Source: Halegenticoccus tardaugens (GTDB lineage: Archaea; Halobacteriota; Halobacteria; Halobacteriales; Haloferacaceae). From it: a stretch of DNA of 64,000 bases. Positions 17,535-27,955 of this stretch are shown piece by piece. Both the position numbers and the translations under genes were made by a program. The stretch spans positions 124,001 to 188,000 of the forward strand of contig NZ_SDIC01000001.1 of NCBI RefSeq assembly GCF_004116405.1, in the 5' to 3' direction. The first letter of the stretch is position 1. Every line of letters starts with the position of its first letter. The notes under the pieces are model-generated. The model searched no databases and was not told the DNA's origin. It saw only the letters and a program-made list of their open reading frames with translations.

Positions 17535-18850
17535 CATGTCTGGTGACCGTCGCTACCTCGCAACGAGCGCTGCCGGGGGTGCCGGCCTCTTTGGGGGGCG
17601 GTGCTTCTCGCCAACGTGGCACCGGTGCAGTCCGTCCTGACGCGTATTCCCGCGCTCGGCTACTTCGGATACCCGTATGGCTGCCGAAGGCGACGCTCCT
17701 CGTCGCCGCCGGCCTCTGTCTCGTCGTTCTGCTCCCGTGGTTCGTCGCGATCCGGCCGACGCTCCCTCAGACGCCGGAGCGCGCGGTCATCGTCGGCGAC
17801 GACCCATGGGAGCGGATCGTCTCGACGGCCACGACGACGGTCGTGGGGTACGTCACGTCGCCCGGGACATCGGTCGTCGACGCGGGGTGCGCCGGTCCCG
17901 ACGGCGGCGACGAGCGCGCCGTCACGGACGGCGAGGCGGCGTTGGAGGCGACGAATGCGGACTCCGCCATCTCGGCGACGTCTCGCAGCTGGAGGAGATC
18001 CTCGTCGCGAACGACGTCGACACCGCCATCTGCGTCATCTCCCGGCCTGACCGCGAATCCTTCTTCGGTGCGCTGACGACGTGTCACGCCGTCGGCGTTC
18101 GGACGCAGATCCGCTGCGAGCGGGCGGACAGCGTGCTCGTCCCCGGCGAAACGGACGGCGGCATCGTCGATATCGAGCCGTGGGACCTCCAAGAGCGGAT
18201 CGCAAAACGGACGTTTGACGTGGCGTTCGCGGCCACGGGGCTCACGTGTCTGGCTCCGGTCTGTGCGATCGTCGCGCTCGCAATCAAACTCGATGGCCGG
18301 GTTCCTGTGCTCTACAGTCAGGAGCGGACGATGGTCTTCGGCGACACGTTCGCCGTCTGGAAGTTCAGGAGCATGACGGCGGACGCAGAGGCGGGGACGG
18401 GCGTGGTCATCAGCCGGGAGGACGCTGACGGCATCGATCCGCACGTCACGCGGATTGGGTGAGTCCTCCGCCGGACGCACCTCGACGAGATCCCGCAGCT
18501 GTGGTCGATCCTCGTCGGCGACATGAGCGTCGTCGGCCCGCGCCCGGAGCGTCCGGAGATCGAGGGCGACAGTCGGACGACCGTCGCCGCGTGGCAGCGG
18601 TGGTGGTTCGTGAAGCCGGGGATGACGTGGCTCGCGCAGATCAACCGCACGACCGGTCACGAGCCGGCGCGGAAGCTCGAGTACGACGTGGCGTACATCC
18701 GGCGTCAGTCGTTCGCCTATGACTTGAAGCTCGTCGCGAGACAGCTCTGGCTCGTCCTCCGCGACGCGGCGGAGCTGCTCTCTCGCGGTCGACGACGGGA
18801 GTCGGACGGCCGGGCGGGGGTGATCCGGACCCGCAGGGCGGAGGGGACGA
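17535..18850 (+). pseudogene. Polyprenyl glycosylphosphotransferase (sugar transferase) remnant
   Basis: The family moves a sugar-1-phosphate from a nucleotide sugar to a polyprenyl phosphate at the membrane, starting surface-glycan assembly. The N-terminal membrane region and a CoA-binding-like domain (ERAVIVGDDPWERI) lie in one frame. After about 17985 the frame shifts to QLEEILVANDVDTAICVI. The catalytic bacterial-sugar-transferase domain then follows: KRTFDVAFA, VWKFRSMTADAEAGTG, LRRTHLDEIPQLW and VGPRPERP. An in-frame TGA at 18460-18462 interrupts VTRIG*VLRRTHLDE, where the family has Arg or similar. Another frameshift near 17660 breaks the N-terminus. Confidence 0.83.
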
Positions 18851-18907
18851 GTGACGACCGACGCCCGGGGCCGGGAGGCGGATTCGTCCCCCGGCCCCGC
18901 CGACGCG

Positions 18908-19848
18908 ATGGTGCTCGTGACCGGCGGCGCGGGTTTCGTCGGCAGCCACCTCGCCGACGCGCGCTCGTTCCCCGGAACGAGGTTCGCGTCCTTGACGACC
19001 TCTCGTCCGGACGGCGCGAGCGCGTGCCCGCCGGGGAGACGCTCGTCGAGGGCGACATCCGGGACGCGCGGACGCTCGACCGGGCGATCGACGGGGCGGA
19101 CGTGATCTTCCACCAGGCAGGCGTCGTGAGCGTGGACCGCTCCGTCGAGGCCCCCTGCGGAGCAACGAGGTAAACCTCGACTCGACGCTCCGCTTGCTCG
19201 AACGTACCCGCCGCGAGGACGCGCGCGTCGTCCTCGCGTCGAGTAGCGCGATCTACGGCCAGCCCGAGCGCGTTCCGATCGCGGAGGACGACCCGCCCGC
19301 GCCGACTCGCCGTACGGCCTCCAGAAGCTCGCAGCGGACCGCTACGCGCGGCTGTACGCGACCTGTACGGCCTCGAAACGGTCGCCCTCCGGTGCTTCAA
19401 CGTGTACGGCCCCCGGCAGACGGGGAACGACTACAGCGGCGTGATCAGCGTCTTCCTCCGGCAGGCCCGCGCGGGCGAGCCGATCACGGTGGAGGGCGAC
19501 GGGACGCAGACGCGCAACTTCGTCCACGTCCGCGACGTCGTCCGGGCGAACCTGCTCGCGGCGGCGACCGACCGCGTCGGGGAGGCGTTCAACGTCGGCA
19601 CCGGAGAGAGCATGACAATCCGGACGCTCGCATCGCTCGTCCGCGAGGCGACCGGGAGCGACACGCCGATCGTCCACGAGGACCCCCTCCGAGCGACATC
19701 GAGCGAAGTCGGGCCGACCTCTCGAACGCCCGCGACCGGCTCGGGTACGAACCGACGTGCTCGCTCCCGGAGGGGCTGGAAACGCTCGTTTGGAGCGCGC
19801 GATCGAAGACGACGGTCCGAGGAGGGGGGAGGGACCGGATCCGATGAG
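18908..19848 (+). pseudogene. NAD-dependent sugar epimerase/dehydratase remnant (first copy)
   Basis: The extended SDR fold is recognisable in pieces: MVLVTGGAGFVGSHLAD, then VRVLDDLSSG and DVIFHQAGVVSVDRSVE in a second frame, SSSAIYGQP in a third, and CFNVYGPRQTGNDYSGVI with the TQTRNFVHVRDVV region in a further shift. SNARDRLGYEP is in a last one. The SPYG motif appears without the usual Tyr-x3-Lys spacing intact in one frame. At least four frameshifts (about 18955, 19160, 19310 and 19685) make a functional product very unlikely. It probably once made a UDP-sugar for the surface glycan. Confidence 0.83.
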
Positions 19849-19863
19849 CCGGGGAGAACCGAC

Positions 19864-21545
19864 GTGACCGACGCGTGCGAGGCCGCGACGGCGCTCCTCG
19901 ACGAGCGCCCAGAGTTCGAGGGCGCCTTTCGGGATCTGCTCGACGTGTACGAAAACCGGGACGGCTCGTGGGAGTTAGACGACGTCGCCGCCGACTCCGG
20001 GGTGTTCGGCGAGATCGTCGCGGCTGGGATCGTCGAGAAGCGCGACGGCGGCTACCGCGTGGTCGATCCCGCGGGCGTCAAAGTCGCGATCGAAGGCGAT
20101 GGCGACGGGGAACGGGCGGCGGGGCGAGCCACTCTCGCCGGACCCTCGATGCAGTCGATTCCGGCGGTCGATAGCCGCGTCGCCGCGGCGCTGTCGAGGG
20201 CGCTCCTGTTCCTCGTCGCGCTGCGGCTGTTCTCGCTCCCGGACGTGTACCGGGGCGGCGAGGTCATGCTCTCCGGCAACGACCCGTACCTATACCGGTA
20301 CCTCGTCGACCGGCTCGTCGCGGAGACGCCCGGCCCGTTCGATCCGGGCGCGCTGTCGTCGCTGCCGCACCGGTTGGCGGCCGGGGAGCCGCTCCTCGTC
20401 GTGACCCTCTTCGTCGGTGACGAACTCCTCGGCGGCGACACGAGCGCCGTCGACGCTGGCGTGGTACCCGGTCGTCGCGGTCGTCTTCCCGGACCTCGTC
20501 TCCGAGTTCGAGGTCGGGGTGGAGTACCTGCTCGACGCCGGCCACAGCGCCGAGGTGCATTCGCTTGTGGGCCGCAGTTAGCACGATCATCGGGCCGCTG
20601 CTCCTCTTCGGGTCGGTCCTCGCGTTGGCGCTGCCGTCCCTCGCGTGGGCGACCCGGCGCGCGCTCCGGGCGCACCGACCGGCGTGGCTCGCGGCGTCGG
20701 TGTACGGCTGGTACTTCCTCGCACTCGCGCTGGTTCAACTTCGCTTCGCGGGCGAGCTGTCGGTGTTCGTCGCGCCCTTCGCCAGCCTCGTGTTCGTCCA
20801 CCTCGCGGCCGCCGTCGATCTAGCGTGACCGCCGCGGCCGTTCGAGCGGCGTGCGTCGACGCGCCCAGCCGATGCCGACGAACCCGCCGTCGTCCGTCCC
20901 GACCGCCGCGAGGCGCAGTCGCTCCTCGGACTCGGCGCGCTCGTCGGGAGCTTCAGCTTCGTGCAGATTCCGGTGAAGACCGGCCAGCTCACGGTTCCGA
21001 AACCAGCGTTCGAGGCGGCGGTTCAGATGCGCGCGCACGCCGACAAGCGCGGCTACGAGTACCCGGAGAACTACGTCCTCAGCGAGTGGGGGCGAAACTG
21101 GATGTACAACGGCCTCGTCAACGGCGAGTCCGAGTCCTACGGCTTAGCCTATTCCAACTACGATTCGTTCATGCGCGCGACCGACGGCGAGGAGTGGTAC
21201 GAGACCCTCCGCAACAGGGCGCGGGGTTCGTCGTGTCCGGAGGACGCGCTGGGGACGCGGCTCCACGAGCGGTACGGCGGCGACGATGCTGTCTCGGGGC
21301 TTGGTTAGTACTGCTGCATCTACGCGTCGGACGACGGATCGGTGAAGGCGTTCGCGATCGTCGAGGGCGCGACGCTCTCGGGGGAGGCGGGGCCGGGCGA
21401 GTCGGTGACCGCGCGAACGGACGTGACGGTGGGCGGGGCGTCGTTCATCTACGAGCGAACGGCAACGGCCGACGAATACGCGGCGAACGGCGAGCGGGCG
21501 ACCGCCGAGGAGCCCGACGAAGACGACGCGGCGGACGACGAGTGA
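19864..21545 (+). pseudogene. STT3/AglB-like membrane glycosyltransferase remnant
   Basis: The stretch begins with a soluble N-terminal region (FRDLLDVYENRDGSWELDD), then hydrophobic segments with a lumenal-type motif VYRGGEVMLSGNDPYLYRY, typical of the first external loop of STT3-type proteins. The later part contains FAGELSVFVAPFASLVFVH, and a soluble C-terminal domain includes ENYVLSEWGRNWMYNG and SNYDSF. Frameshifts occur near 20455 and 20565, a compensating pair near 21216 and 21237, and in-frame stops at 20826-20828 (TGA) and 21306-21308 (TAG). At roughly 560 codons it looks shorter than related proteins, so an internal deletion around 20450-20570 is likely. It is divergent from canonical AglB; assignment by motif resemblance only. 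Confidence 0.65.
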
Positions 21546-21709
21546 CGGCGACGGGCAGGAAGGTGGTGCGCGACGCCGAGGCGACGGTGACGGCCAACGG
21601 GTAAACACTATGAGTCTCCCCCGTGCAGGTGGGCCATGCCCCGCCTGACCGCCGTGCAACTCTCCGCCGAACGTACGCCCGCCCGAACGACCGCCGGAGC
21701 CACGACGGC

Positions 21710-23068
21710 GTGATTTCCGCACCCACCCTCACGCGAACCGGCCTCAGAGTCGCGTTTCTCGCGGTCCTCCTTGTCTCGGGAGCGACCCTCGTCTACGGCG
21801 CGTCGACCGGGTTGTCGACGGCGACCGCCGAGGACGTCCCGCGCGCCGAGCCACGCGGCGGACACACGGTCGTCACGGAGTCGGCGAAGTACGGCACTAT
21901 CATCGCCTACGAACCCGACGGGACTCTCCAGTACTACAACAATTCGCACACGAAGTACTTCGACGTGGATCCCGTCCCCGGCGATCGGATGACCGTCGAG
22001 TACACCGCGACGGACACCCTCCACGGAAAGAGCGCGAGGTGTACGGACCCGCCCTGCGCGCGAAACGTCATAGAGCGCGCGAACCTCTCGACCGGCGAGA
22101 CCGATGTGGTGTACGCGCGCTACGACCACCGCGAGACTGCGGGCGAGTGGCACGACGCCGACCGCGTCGACGACGAGCGTGTCCTCGTCGCCGACATTGT
22201 CGAAGATCAGGTACTCATGGTGAACACCGAGACCGAGGTCATCGAGTGGGCGTGGGACGCACAGAGCGACTTCCCCGTCGAGGGCGGCGGGCCGTACCCC
22301 GGCGACTGGGCGCACGTGAACGACGTGGAACTCCTCGACGACGGCCGGGTGATGGTGAGCTTGCGCAACCAGGATCAGGTGGTCTTCCTCGACCGCGAGA
22401 CGGGGATGCAGGAGGGGTGGACCCTCGGATCGGAGGACGACTACGACACAATGTACGAACAGCACAATCCGGATTACATCCCCGAGGAACGCGGCGGACC
22501 GGCCGTCGTCGTCGCCGACTCGGAGAACGCCCGCGTGCAGGAGTTCCAGCGCGTCGACGGCGAGTGGGTGCGGACGTGGGAGTGGTCCGACGCGCGGATG
22601 CAGTGGCCGCGCGACGCCGACCGCCTGCCCAACGGCAACACACTGATCGCCGACACTAACGGCAAGCGTGTGCTCGAAGTGAACCCCGCGGGCGAGGTCG
22701 TCTGGGAGGTTCCGGTGTCCCACCCATACGACGTGGAGCGCCTCGAAACCGGCGACGAGAGCGCGAGCGGCGAGAGCGCGCGAAAACTCGGCCTCGAATC
22801 CCAAACCGCCGCCGACGGCGGAGAGAGGAGAGACGGCGGCGGTCCCGGCGTCTTCGCTCTGTTTGTGCGCCTCGCCAAGTTGATCGTCCCGCCGCGCGTC
22901 GCCAACGCGATCGTCTACGTCGCGCCGACGTGGATGGGTCGCCCGGAGTTCGCGGCAGTCGGCGTCGCGGTCCTGACGGGGATCGCCTGGGCCGCGCTCG
23001 AACTCCGGTGGCGCGGGTTCGACCGCGGAATCGGCCTCCAGTCGCCGTTCTACCGGAAGGACGAGTGA
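21710..23068 (+). CDS. Arylsulfotransferase (ASST)-like secreted/membrane protein
   Basis: This 452-aa protein has an N-terminal signal anchor (about 7-28) and a beta-propeller with repeats such as VLVADIVEDQVLMVNTETE, WAHVNDVELLDDGRVMVSL and DADRLPNGNTLIADTNGK. A membrane segment near the C-terminus contains PEFAAVGVAVLTGIAWAAL. This is the arrangement of haloarchaeal ASST-family proteins found in glycosylation loci. ASST enzymes use a His nucleophile to move sulfate between aryl groups; I cannot confirm that residue. A GTG at 21710 is the best start. It is the only long intact gene on this strand within the decayed glycan island, suggesting independent selection. Confidence 0.75.
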   Translation: MISAPTLTRTGLRVAFLAVLLVSGATLVYGASTGLSTATAEDVPRAEPRGGHTVVTESAKYGTIIAYEPDGTLQYYNNSHTKYFDVDPVPGDRMTVEYTATDTLHGKSARCTDPPCARNVIERANLSTGETDVVYARYDHRETAGEWHDADRVDDERVLVADIVEDQVLMVNTETEVIEWAWDAQSDFPVEGGGPYPGDWAHVNDVELLDDGRVMVSLRNQDQVVFLDRETGMQEGWTLGSEDDYDTMYEQHNPDYIPEERGGPAVVVADSENARVQEFQRVDGEWVRTWEWSDARMQWPRDADRLPNGNTLIADTNGKRVLEVNPAGEVVWEVPVSHPYDVERLETGDESASGESARKLGLESQTAADGGERRDGGGPGVFALFVRLAKLIVPPRVANAIVYVAPTWMGRPEFAAVGVAVLTGIAWAALELRWRGFDRGIGLQSPFYRKDE

Positions 23069-23136
23069 GCGACGACCCTCGAACACGGGCGTTGATCCCG
23101 ACGGATTTTCATCAGTGAACGGACGCGTTCCCCACG

Positions 23137-24111
23137 ATGCAGATACTCGTCACGGGATGCGCGGGGTTCATCGGCGGCCATCTCCCGTAGGAGTTCGTTC
23201 GGGACGGCCACGACGTCACGGCGCTTGACAGCTTCGAGCCGTTCTACGACGGGGATCAAAGTGCACGCCGTCGAGGCGTGTCGTGCGCTCGCGACGTCGG
23301 GCGACGGGGGGTACGAATTCGTCGAGGGGGACGTGCGCGACGCGGCCCTGGTGTCGGAGCTCGTCGGCGACGCCGACGCCGTCTTCCACCAGGCCGCGCA
23401 GGCGGGCGTGCGGACGAGCGTGGACGACCGCGGAAGGCGACCGCGATCAACGTCGACGGGACGGTAAACGTCCTGCAGGCGGCCGTCGAGGACGACGTCG
23501 CCAGGTCGTCCTTGCGAGCTCGTCCTCCATGTGCGGCAAGCCGCGATCGCTCCCGTACGCGGAGGCGGAGGACCACCCGACGGAGCCGGTGAGCCCCTAC
23601 GGCGTCTCGAAGCTCGCGGGTGAACACTACGCGCGGGTGTACCACGAGTTGCACGGCCTGCCGACGGTGCGTCTGCGGTACTTCACCGTGTACGGCCCGC
23701 GGATGCGACCCAACGTGGCCATCTCGTCTCGAACTTTGTCTCGCGGTGCTACAACGGCGAATCGTCAGTGATCTACTGCGACGAGACGCAGACGCGCGAC
23801 TTCACGTTCGTCAACGACGTGGTCGAGGGAACCGGACGCTCTTCGAATCGAGCGCCGCGGACGTCGAGGCACTGAACGTCGGGAGCACCGACACCATCGA
23901 TATCCGGGAGCTGGCGGCGGTGATCCGCGACCGTCTCGCGGACGACGACGCGCTGGAGGCGGACGCCGAACACACCCACGCGGACGTGTCGAAGGCGCGG
24001 GAGCTGCTCGGCTACGATCCCTCGACCCCGATCGAGGCGGGCATAGCGCGGTTCGTCGAGTGGTACGAGCGGAACCGGTCGTGGTACGAGCAGCTGGTGC
24101 GGGCGTCGTGA
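23137..24111 (+). pseudogene. NAD-dependent sugar epimerase/dehydratase remnant (second copy)
   Basis: It starts MQILVTGCAGFIGGHLP and then meets TAG in frame at 23188-23190 (codon 18), after which EFVRDGHDVTALDSFEPFYD continues. Later parts lie in other frames: AVFHQAAQAGVRTSV, KATAINVDGTVNVLQAA, PYGVSKLAGEHYARVYHE and VRLRYFTVYGPRMRP, then ALNVGSTDTIDIRELAAVI and a normal-looking C-terminus ending at 24111. At least four frameshifts plus one stop. The family makes UDP-galactose/glucuronate-type sugars. It is related to but distinct from the first epimerase remnant. Confidence 0.83.
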
Positions 24112-24698
24112 GCAGGGGTCGGCGGATCGGTGTGAGTCGCGGCCGGGTCTGACGGTGCGACGCTGACGCGCCGAACGCGGAAGGGAGAACGTATCTGGCC
24201 GATCCATTTTCTAAAGTATCTTTTTGACGCCCGTTCCCGGCGTACGCTCCCGACACGAGCCTAAGACGAGGACGGGACGCCGCGGTGCGACGAAATAGCG
24301 CTGAACCGAGAGATCGACGCGTTATTCGCGATCTGGCCGACGTCGTGGATCCGTACGACCGTCGGCCGTCCGAGGGGTACCGCTTCTCGACAACCGTATA
24401 CACGAATCCGTCGCCGAACGAGTCGGTTACGACATCGGGCCGCGGTGCGACGCGCCGGTCACTCGCCCCGCGACTCGTCGACATCGGCGTCTCTGGCGGT
24501 ATCTCCCCCTGCGTCGGCGTCGCGGTCGGCATCGACGTGCCGGTTTCTGCCGCTCTCCGCGGGCGGCTCCGGGGGTTCTGGCGTCGCGGCGACGAGCGCG
24601 CCGACGCGGGTGTCGCGGAACGCCGCCCGCCAGGCGCACAGCCGAGCGCCCGCGCCCTCGCGTCCCGACCCCGGCGCGTGGAGCGCCCCGTCGCGTTC
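24112..24698. other. Intergenic between the decayed island and glmS
   Basis: No reading frame shows conserved motifs on either strand. A tctttttg run near 24220 could terminate leftover plus-strand transcription. Frames around 24285-24420 look vaguely protein-like but match nothing I know, so this may be older gene debris. Confidence 0.4.
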
Positions 24699-26537
24699 TC
24701 ACTCCACGGTGACGCTCTTCGCCAGGTTCCGCGGCTTGTCGATCGCCCGCCCGAGCCGCGCGGCCATGTGGTACGCGACGAGCTGGAGCTGGACGTTCGC
24801 CAGCACGGGCGCGGTCCGCTCGTGGACCGCCGGGATCTCCAGCACCGAGTCCGCGTACATCGCCGCGTCAGAGACCCCGTCGGTCACGACGACCACGGGC
24901 GCGTCGCGCGCTTCGACCTCCTTCACGTTGCCGATCGTCTTCCGCGCGTTCTCGCCGTCGCCGGTCACGACTGCGAACACCGGCGTCTCCGCCGTCACGA
25001 GCGCGAGCGGGCCGTGCTTCAACTCGCCCGCGGCGAAGCCCTCGGCGTGCTCGTAGGTGATCTCCTTGAACTTCAGCGCACCCTCCAGCGCGACGGGGTA
25101 GTGGACGCCCCGGCCGACGAAGAAGAACGACTTCGCGCCGAAGTACTCGTCGACGACGTCGGCCGCCCGCGAGTCGTCGAGCACCTCCTGCACCTGCGCC
25201 GGGAGGTCCCGGAGCGCGGAGACGAGTTCGCGGACGTCGCCGCGCGAGGCGTCGGGGAGTAGCTCCTCGATCAGGAGGTTGAGCCCGACGAGCTGCGAGG
25301 AGAACGTCTTCGTCGCGGCGACGCCGATCTCGGGACCGGCGCGGAGGTGCATGACGTGGTCGCACTCTCGGGCGGCGGTCGACCCGACGACGTTCGTGAG
25401 CGCGAGCGTCTCCGCGCCCCTGCCGCGGGCCTTCCGGAGCGCGCTGAGCGTGTCCGCCGTCTCCCCGCTCTGGGTGATCCCGACGACGAGCGTGTCGGGC
25501 GAGAGCGGCGGCTGGGAGGTGGCGTACTCGCTCGCGAGGTACGCCGCGGTCGCGACGCCCGCGTCGCCCAGCAGGTACGCGCCGTAGAGCGCGGCGTGGT
25601 AGGAGGTGCCGCAGGCGACGAACTGCACCTCCGCGGGCGCTTCGAGGCCGTCGAGCCCCTCCACCGCGACGCACCCGTCGAGTTCGTCGACGCGGCCGCG
25701 CAGACACCCCCGGAGCGCCTTCGGTTGCTCGTGGATCTCCTTGAGCATGAAGTGGTCGTAGCCGCTCTTGCCGGTCTGCTCCGCGCTCCACTCGACCGTC
25801 TGGACCTCCTTTTCGACCGGTTCGCCCGACGCGTCCTCGACCCGCCACGCGTCGGCGGTGAGGACGGCGAACTCGCCGTCTTCGAGGTAGACGACGTCGC
25901 GGGTGTGCTCCAGAAAGGCGGGGACGTCGCTCGCGAGGTAGTTCGCGCCGTCGCCGATCCCGAGGACGAGCGGCGAGTCGTGTCTGGCCGCGAAGATCGC
26001 CCCCGCGCCCTCGACGATCGCCGCGAGCGCGTAGCTGCCGTCGAGCCGGGAGACCGCCTCCCGAAACGCCGCCTCCGGGTCCGCACCGCGGGCGAGCGCC
26101 TCGGCGATCAGGTGCGGGACGACCTCCGAATCCGTGTCGCTCGAAAACGCGACGCCCTTCGCTTCGAGCTCCGTCCGGAGCGACTCGTGGTTCTCGATGA
26201 TGCCGTTGTGGACGACCGCGACCCGACCCGCCCCGTCGGTGTGCGGGTGGGCGTTCCGGTCCGAGGGCGGCCCGTGGGTGCTCCAGCGCGTGTGACCGAT
26301 CCCGACGGAGCCGTCGATCGTCTCGCCGACGAGCGCGCGGCGGAGCGCGGACAGCTCGCCCTCCTTCTTCGCGACGTCGATTCCGCCGCGGGCGGCCGCG
26401 TTTCGCTCGCGTGACGCGCCGCCGTCGACCGCGATCCCTGCCGAGTCGTAGCCGCGGTACTCCAGGTTGGCCAGCCCGTCGAGCAGGACCTCGCGCGTTC
26501 CGCCCGCCGAACCGGCGACGCCGATGATGCCGCACAT
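24699..26537 (-). CDS. glmS: Glutamine-fructose-6-phosphate aminotransferase (isomerizing)
   Basis: This 612-aa enzyme converts fructose-6-phosphate and glutamine to glucosamine-6-phosphate, the entry to amino-sugar and surface-glycan synthesis. The N-terminal Ntn glutaminase begins MCGIIGVAG with Cys as residue 2 (the nucleophile after Met removal), and GHTRWSTHGPPSDRNAHPH follows. Two SIS domains contain CGTSYHAALYGAY and VGITQSGETADTL, and the C-terminus ends NLAKSVTVE as expected. The ATG at 26537 overlaps the TGA of the upstream glmU-like gene by one base, so the two are translationally coupled. It is intact, unlike the neighbouring glycan genes. Confidence 0.96.
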   Translation of the reverse strand: MCGIIGVAGSAGGTREVLLDGLANLEYRGYDSAGIAVDGGASRERNAAARGGIDVAKKEGELSALRRALVGETIDGSVGIGHTRWSTHGPPSDRNAHPHTDGAGRVAVVHNGIIENHESLRTELEAKGVAFSSDTDSEVVPHLIAEALARGADPEAAFREAVSRLDGSYALAAIVEGAGAIFAARHDSPLVLGIGDGANYLASDVPAFLEHTRDVVYLEDGEFAVLTADAWRVEDASGEPVEKEVQTVEWSAEQTGKSGYDHFMLKEIHEQPKALRGCLRGRVDELDGCVAVEGLDGLEAPAEVQFVACGTSYHAALYGAYLLGDAGVATAAYLASEYATSQPPLSPDTLVVGITQSGETADTLSALRKARGRGAETLALTNVVGSTAARECDHVMHLRAGPEIGVAATKTFSSQLVGLNLLIEELLPDASRGDVRELVSALRDLPAQVQEVLDDSRAADVVDEYFGAKSFFFVGRGVHYPVALEGALKFKEITYEHAEGFAAGELKHGPLALVTAETPVFAVVTGDGENARKTIGNVKEVEARDAPVVVVTDGVSDAAMYADSVLEIPAVHERTAPVLANVQLQLVAYHMAARLGRAIDKPRNLAKSVTVE

Positions 26538-27778
26538 CAGCGCCGCACCTCCGCGTTCTCGGCGACGGTCCCGCTCGCGTGCGCGCCCGTTCGAACGCGG
26601 GCGTTCGGACCGACGAGCGAGCCGGGCTCGACCGTCGCGCCGCCGTCGATCCGCGCCCGGTCCGCGACGACGGCCCCGAGCTGACACCCCTCGTGGACCC
26701 GCGTTCCGATGCGGACGTCCGCGACGCCGCCCGGGATCGTCGTTCCCGGACCGATCTGGGCGCTCTGGCCGGTCACGCAGTCGACGAGGGTCGCGTTCGG
26801 GCCGACCCGCGCGTCGGCGTCGACGACGGAGTCGCGAACTACCGCCCCGGCCTCGACGGTGGCGTTCCGCCCGAGCGCGGTGTTGGGGCCGGCGACGGCG
26901 GTCGGACCGACGACCGCGTCGGGGCCGACGATGACCGGCGGCCGGAGCGTCGCGTCCGGGTGGACGGTCGCCGTCTCGTCGACGTACACGCCGGGGAGGG
27001 CGTCGGCGTCCGTCGATGCGGCGGCACCGCCATCCGACGCGGCGTCGCCGTCAGACCCCTCGACGAGCCCGCGGTTCAGGAGTTCGCGGGCGAGCGACAG
27101 CAGGTCCCACGGGTAGGTCGCGTCCTCCCAGATGCCGTCGGTGAGCACGCCCCGAACCGGGCTGTCGTCGGCGACGAGTTCGGCGATGGCGTCCGCGAGC
27201 GACAGTTCGCCGTGGTGCCGCGGCGTCGCCTCGATCTCGGCGGCGAAGGAGGGAGCGAAGACGTAGACGCCGGCGTTCAGGAGGTGGTAGGTGTCGCTCT
27301 GCGGCTTCTCGACGAACTCGACGATCCTGTCGTCGCTCATCTGGACGGCCCCGTAGTTCGGCGCTTGCTCGCTCTCGATGACCGCGAGCGTCGCCACGTC
27401 CTCGACGGTGTGCGCCTCGCGGACGGCGGTCACCATCTCCCGCCGGACGATCTGGTCGCCGTTGACGACGAGGAAGTCGGCGTCGAGCGCCGGGAGCGCC
27501 TGGAGCAGCGCGTGGCCGCTTCCTAACTGCTTGCGCTGAACGTGGTACGTGATCCGCCTGTCGCGGTACGACGCGCCGAAGTGGTTCTGCACCCGGTCGC
27601 GCTTGTAGCCGACGACGAGGTGCAGATCCTCGATGCCCGCGTCGACGAGGGCGTCGAGGACGTACTCCAGGATCGGCCGATTCGCCGCCGGGAGCATCGG
27701 CTTCGGCCGGTGTTTCGTGAGGGGGCGGAGGCGCGTCCCCTCGCCGGCCGCCAACACGACGGCGGACTGGATATTCAT
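26537..27778 (-). CDS. Bifunctional sugar-1-phosphate nucleotidylyltransferase/acetyltransferase (GlmU-like)
   Basis: This 413-aa protein has an N-terminal NTP-transferase domain (1 to about 235) with intact VLAAGEGTRLRPLTKHRPKPM and FVEKPQSDTY. A C-terminal left-handed beta-helix follows (about 270-410), built of hexapeptide turns such as GPDAVVGPTAVAGPNTALG. It would form UDP-GlcNAc or dTDP-glucose-type nucleotide sugars, with acetylation of glucosamine-1-phosphate as the likely second activity. It is operonic with glmS by a one-base TGATG overlap, supporting a UDP-GlcNAc role. The signature motif here is normal, in contrast to the AglF-like gene at 16646. Confidence 0.92.
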   Translation of the reverse strand: MNIQSAVVLAAGEGTRLRPLTKHRPKPMLPAANRPILEYVLDALVDAGIEDLHLVVGYKRDRVQNHFGASYRDRRITYHVQRKQLGSGHALLQALPALDADFLVVNGDQIVRREMVTAVREAHTVEDVATLAVIESEQAPNYGAVQMSDDRIVEFVEKPQSDTYHLLNAGVYVFAPSFAAEIEATPRHHGELSLADAIAELVADDSPVRGVLTDGIWEDATYPWDLLSLARELLNRGLVEGSDGDAASDGGAAASTDADALPGVYVDETATVHPDATLRPPVIVGPDAVVGPTAVAGPNTALGRNATVEAGAVVRDSVVDADARVGPNATLVDCVTGQSAQIGPGTTIPGGVADVRIGTRVHEGCQLGAVVADRARIDGGATVEPGSLVGPNARVRTGAHASGTVAENAEVRR

Positions 27779-27801
27779 GTACGTTTGATGCTGTACGGAG
27801 C

Positions 27802-27809
27802 GTAATAAC
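27802..27809 (-). promoter_or_regulatory. TATA box of the glmU-like/glmS operon
   Basis: GTTATTAC on the minus strand is 24-31 nt before the ATG at 27778, consistent with a leaderless operon promoter. Confidence 0.5.
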
Positions 27810-27955
27810 CTTGTTGTCGAACGTGTCGGCGGATCGATAAACGGCGGACGACAGGGAACAGATGACAGTACGGAGGAGGTGACCGTCCGCGCCTCCGCTT
27901 CGCCGCCGCCGGTCGGGCGACGCCGCCGGCCGACTGCGGCGGTCGGGCCCCGCCG

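Noticed and set aside
24285..24420. Protein-like frames on both strands between the second epimerase remnant and glmS
   Set aside because: No recognisable motif; could be debris but cannot be assigned.
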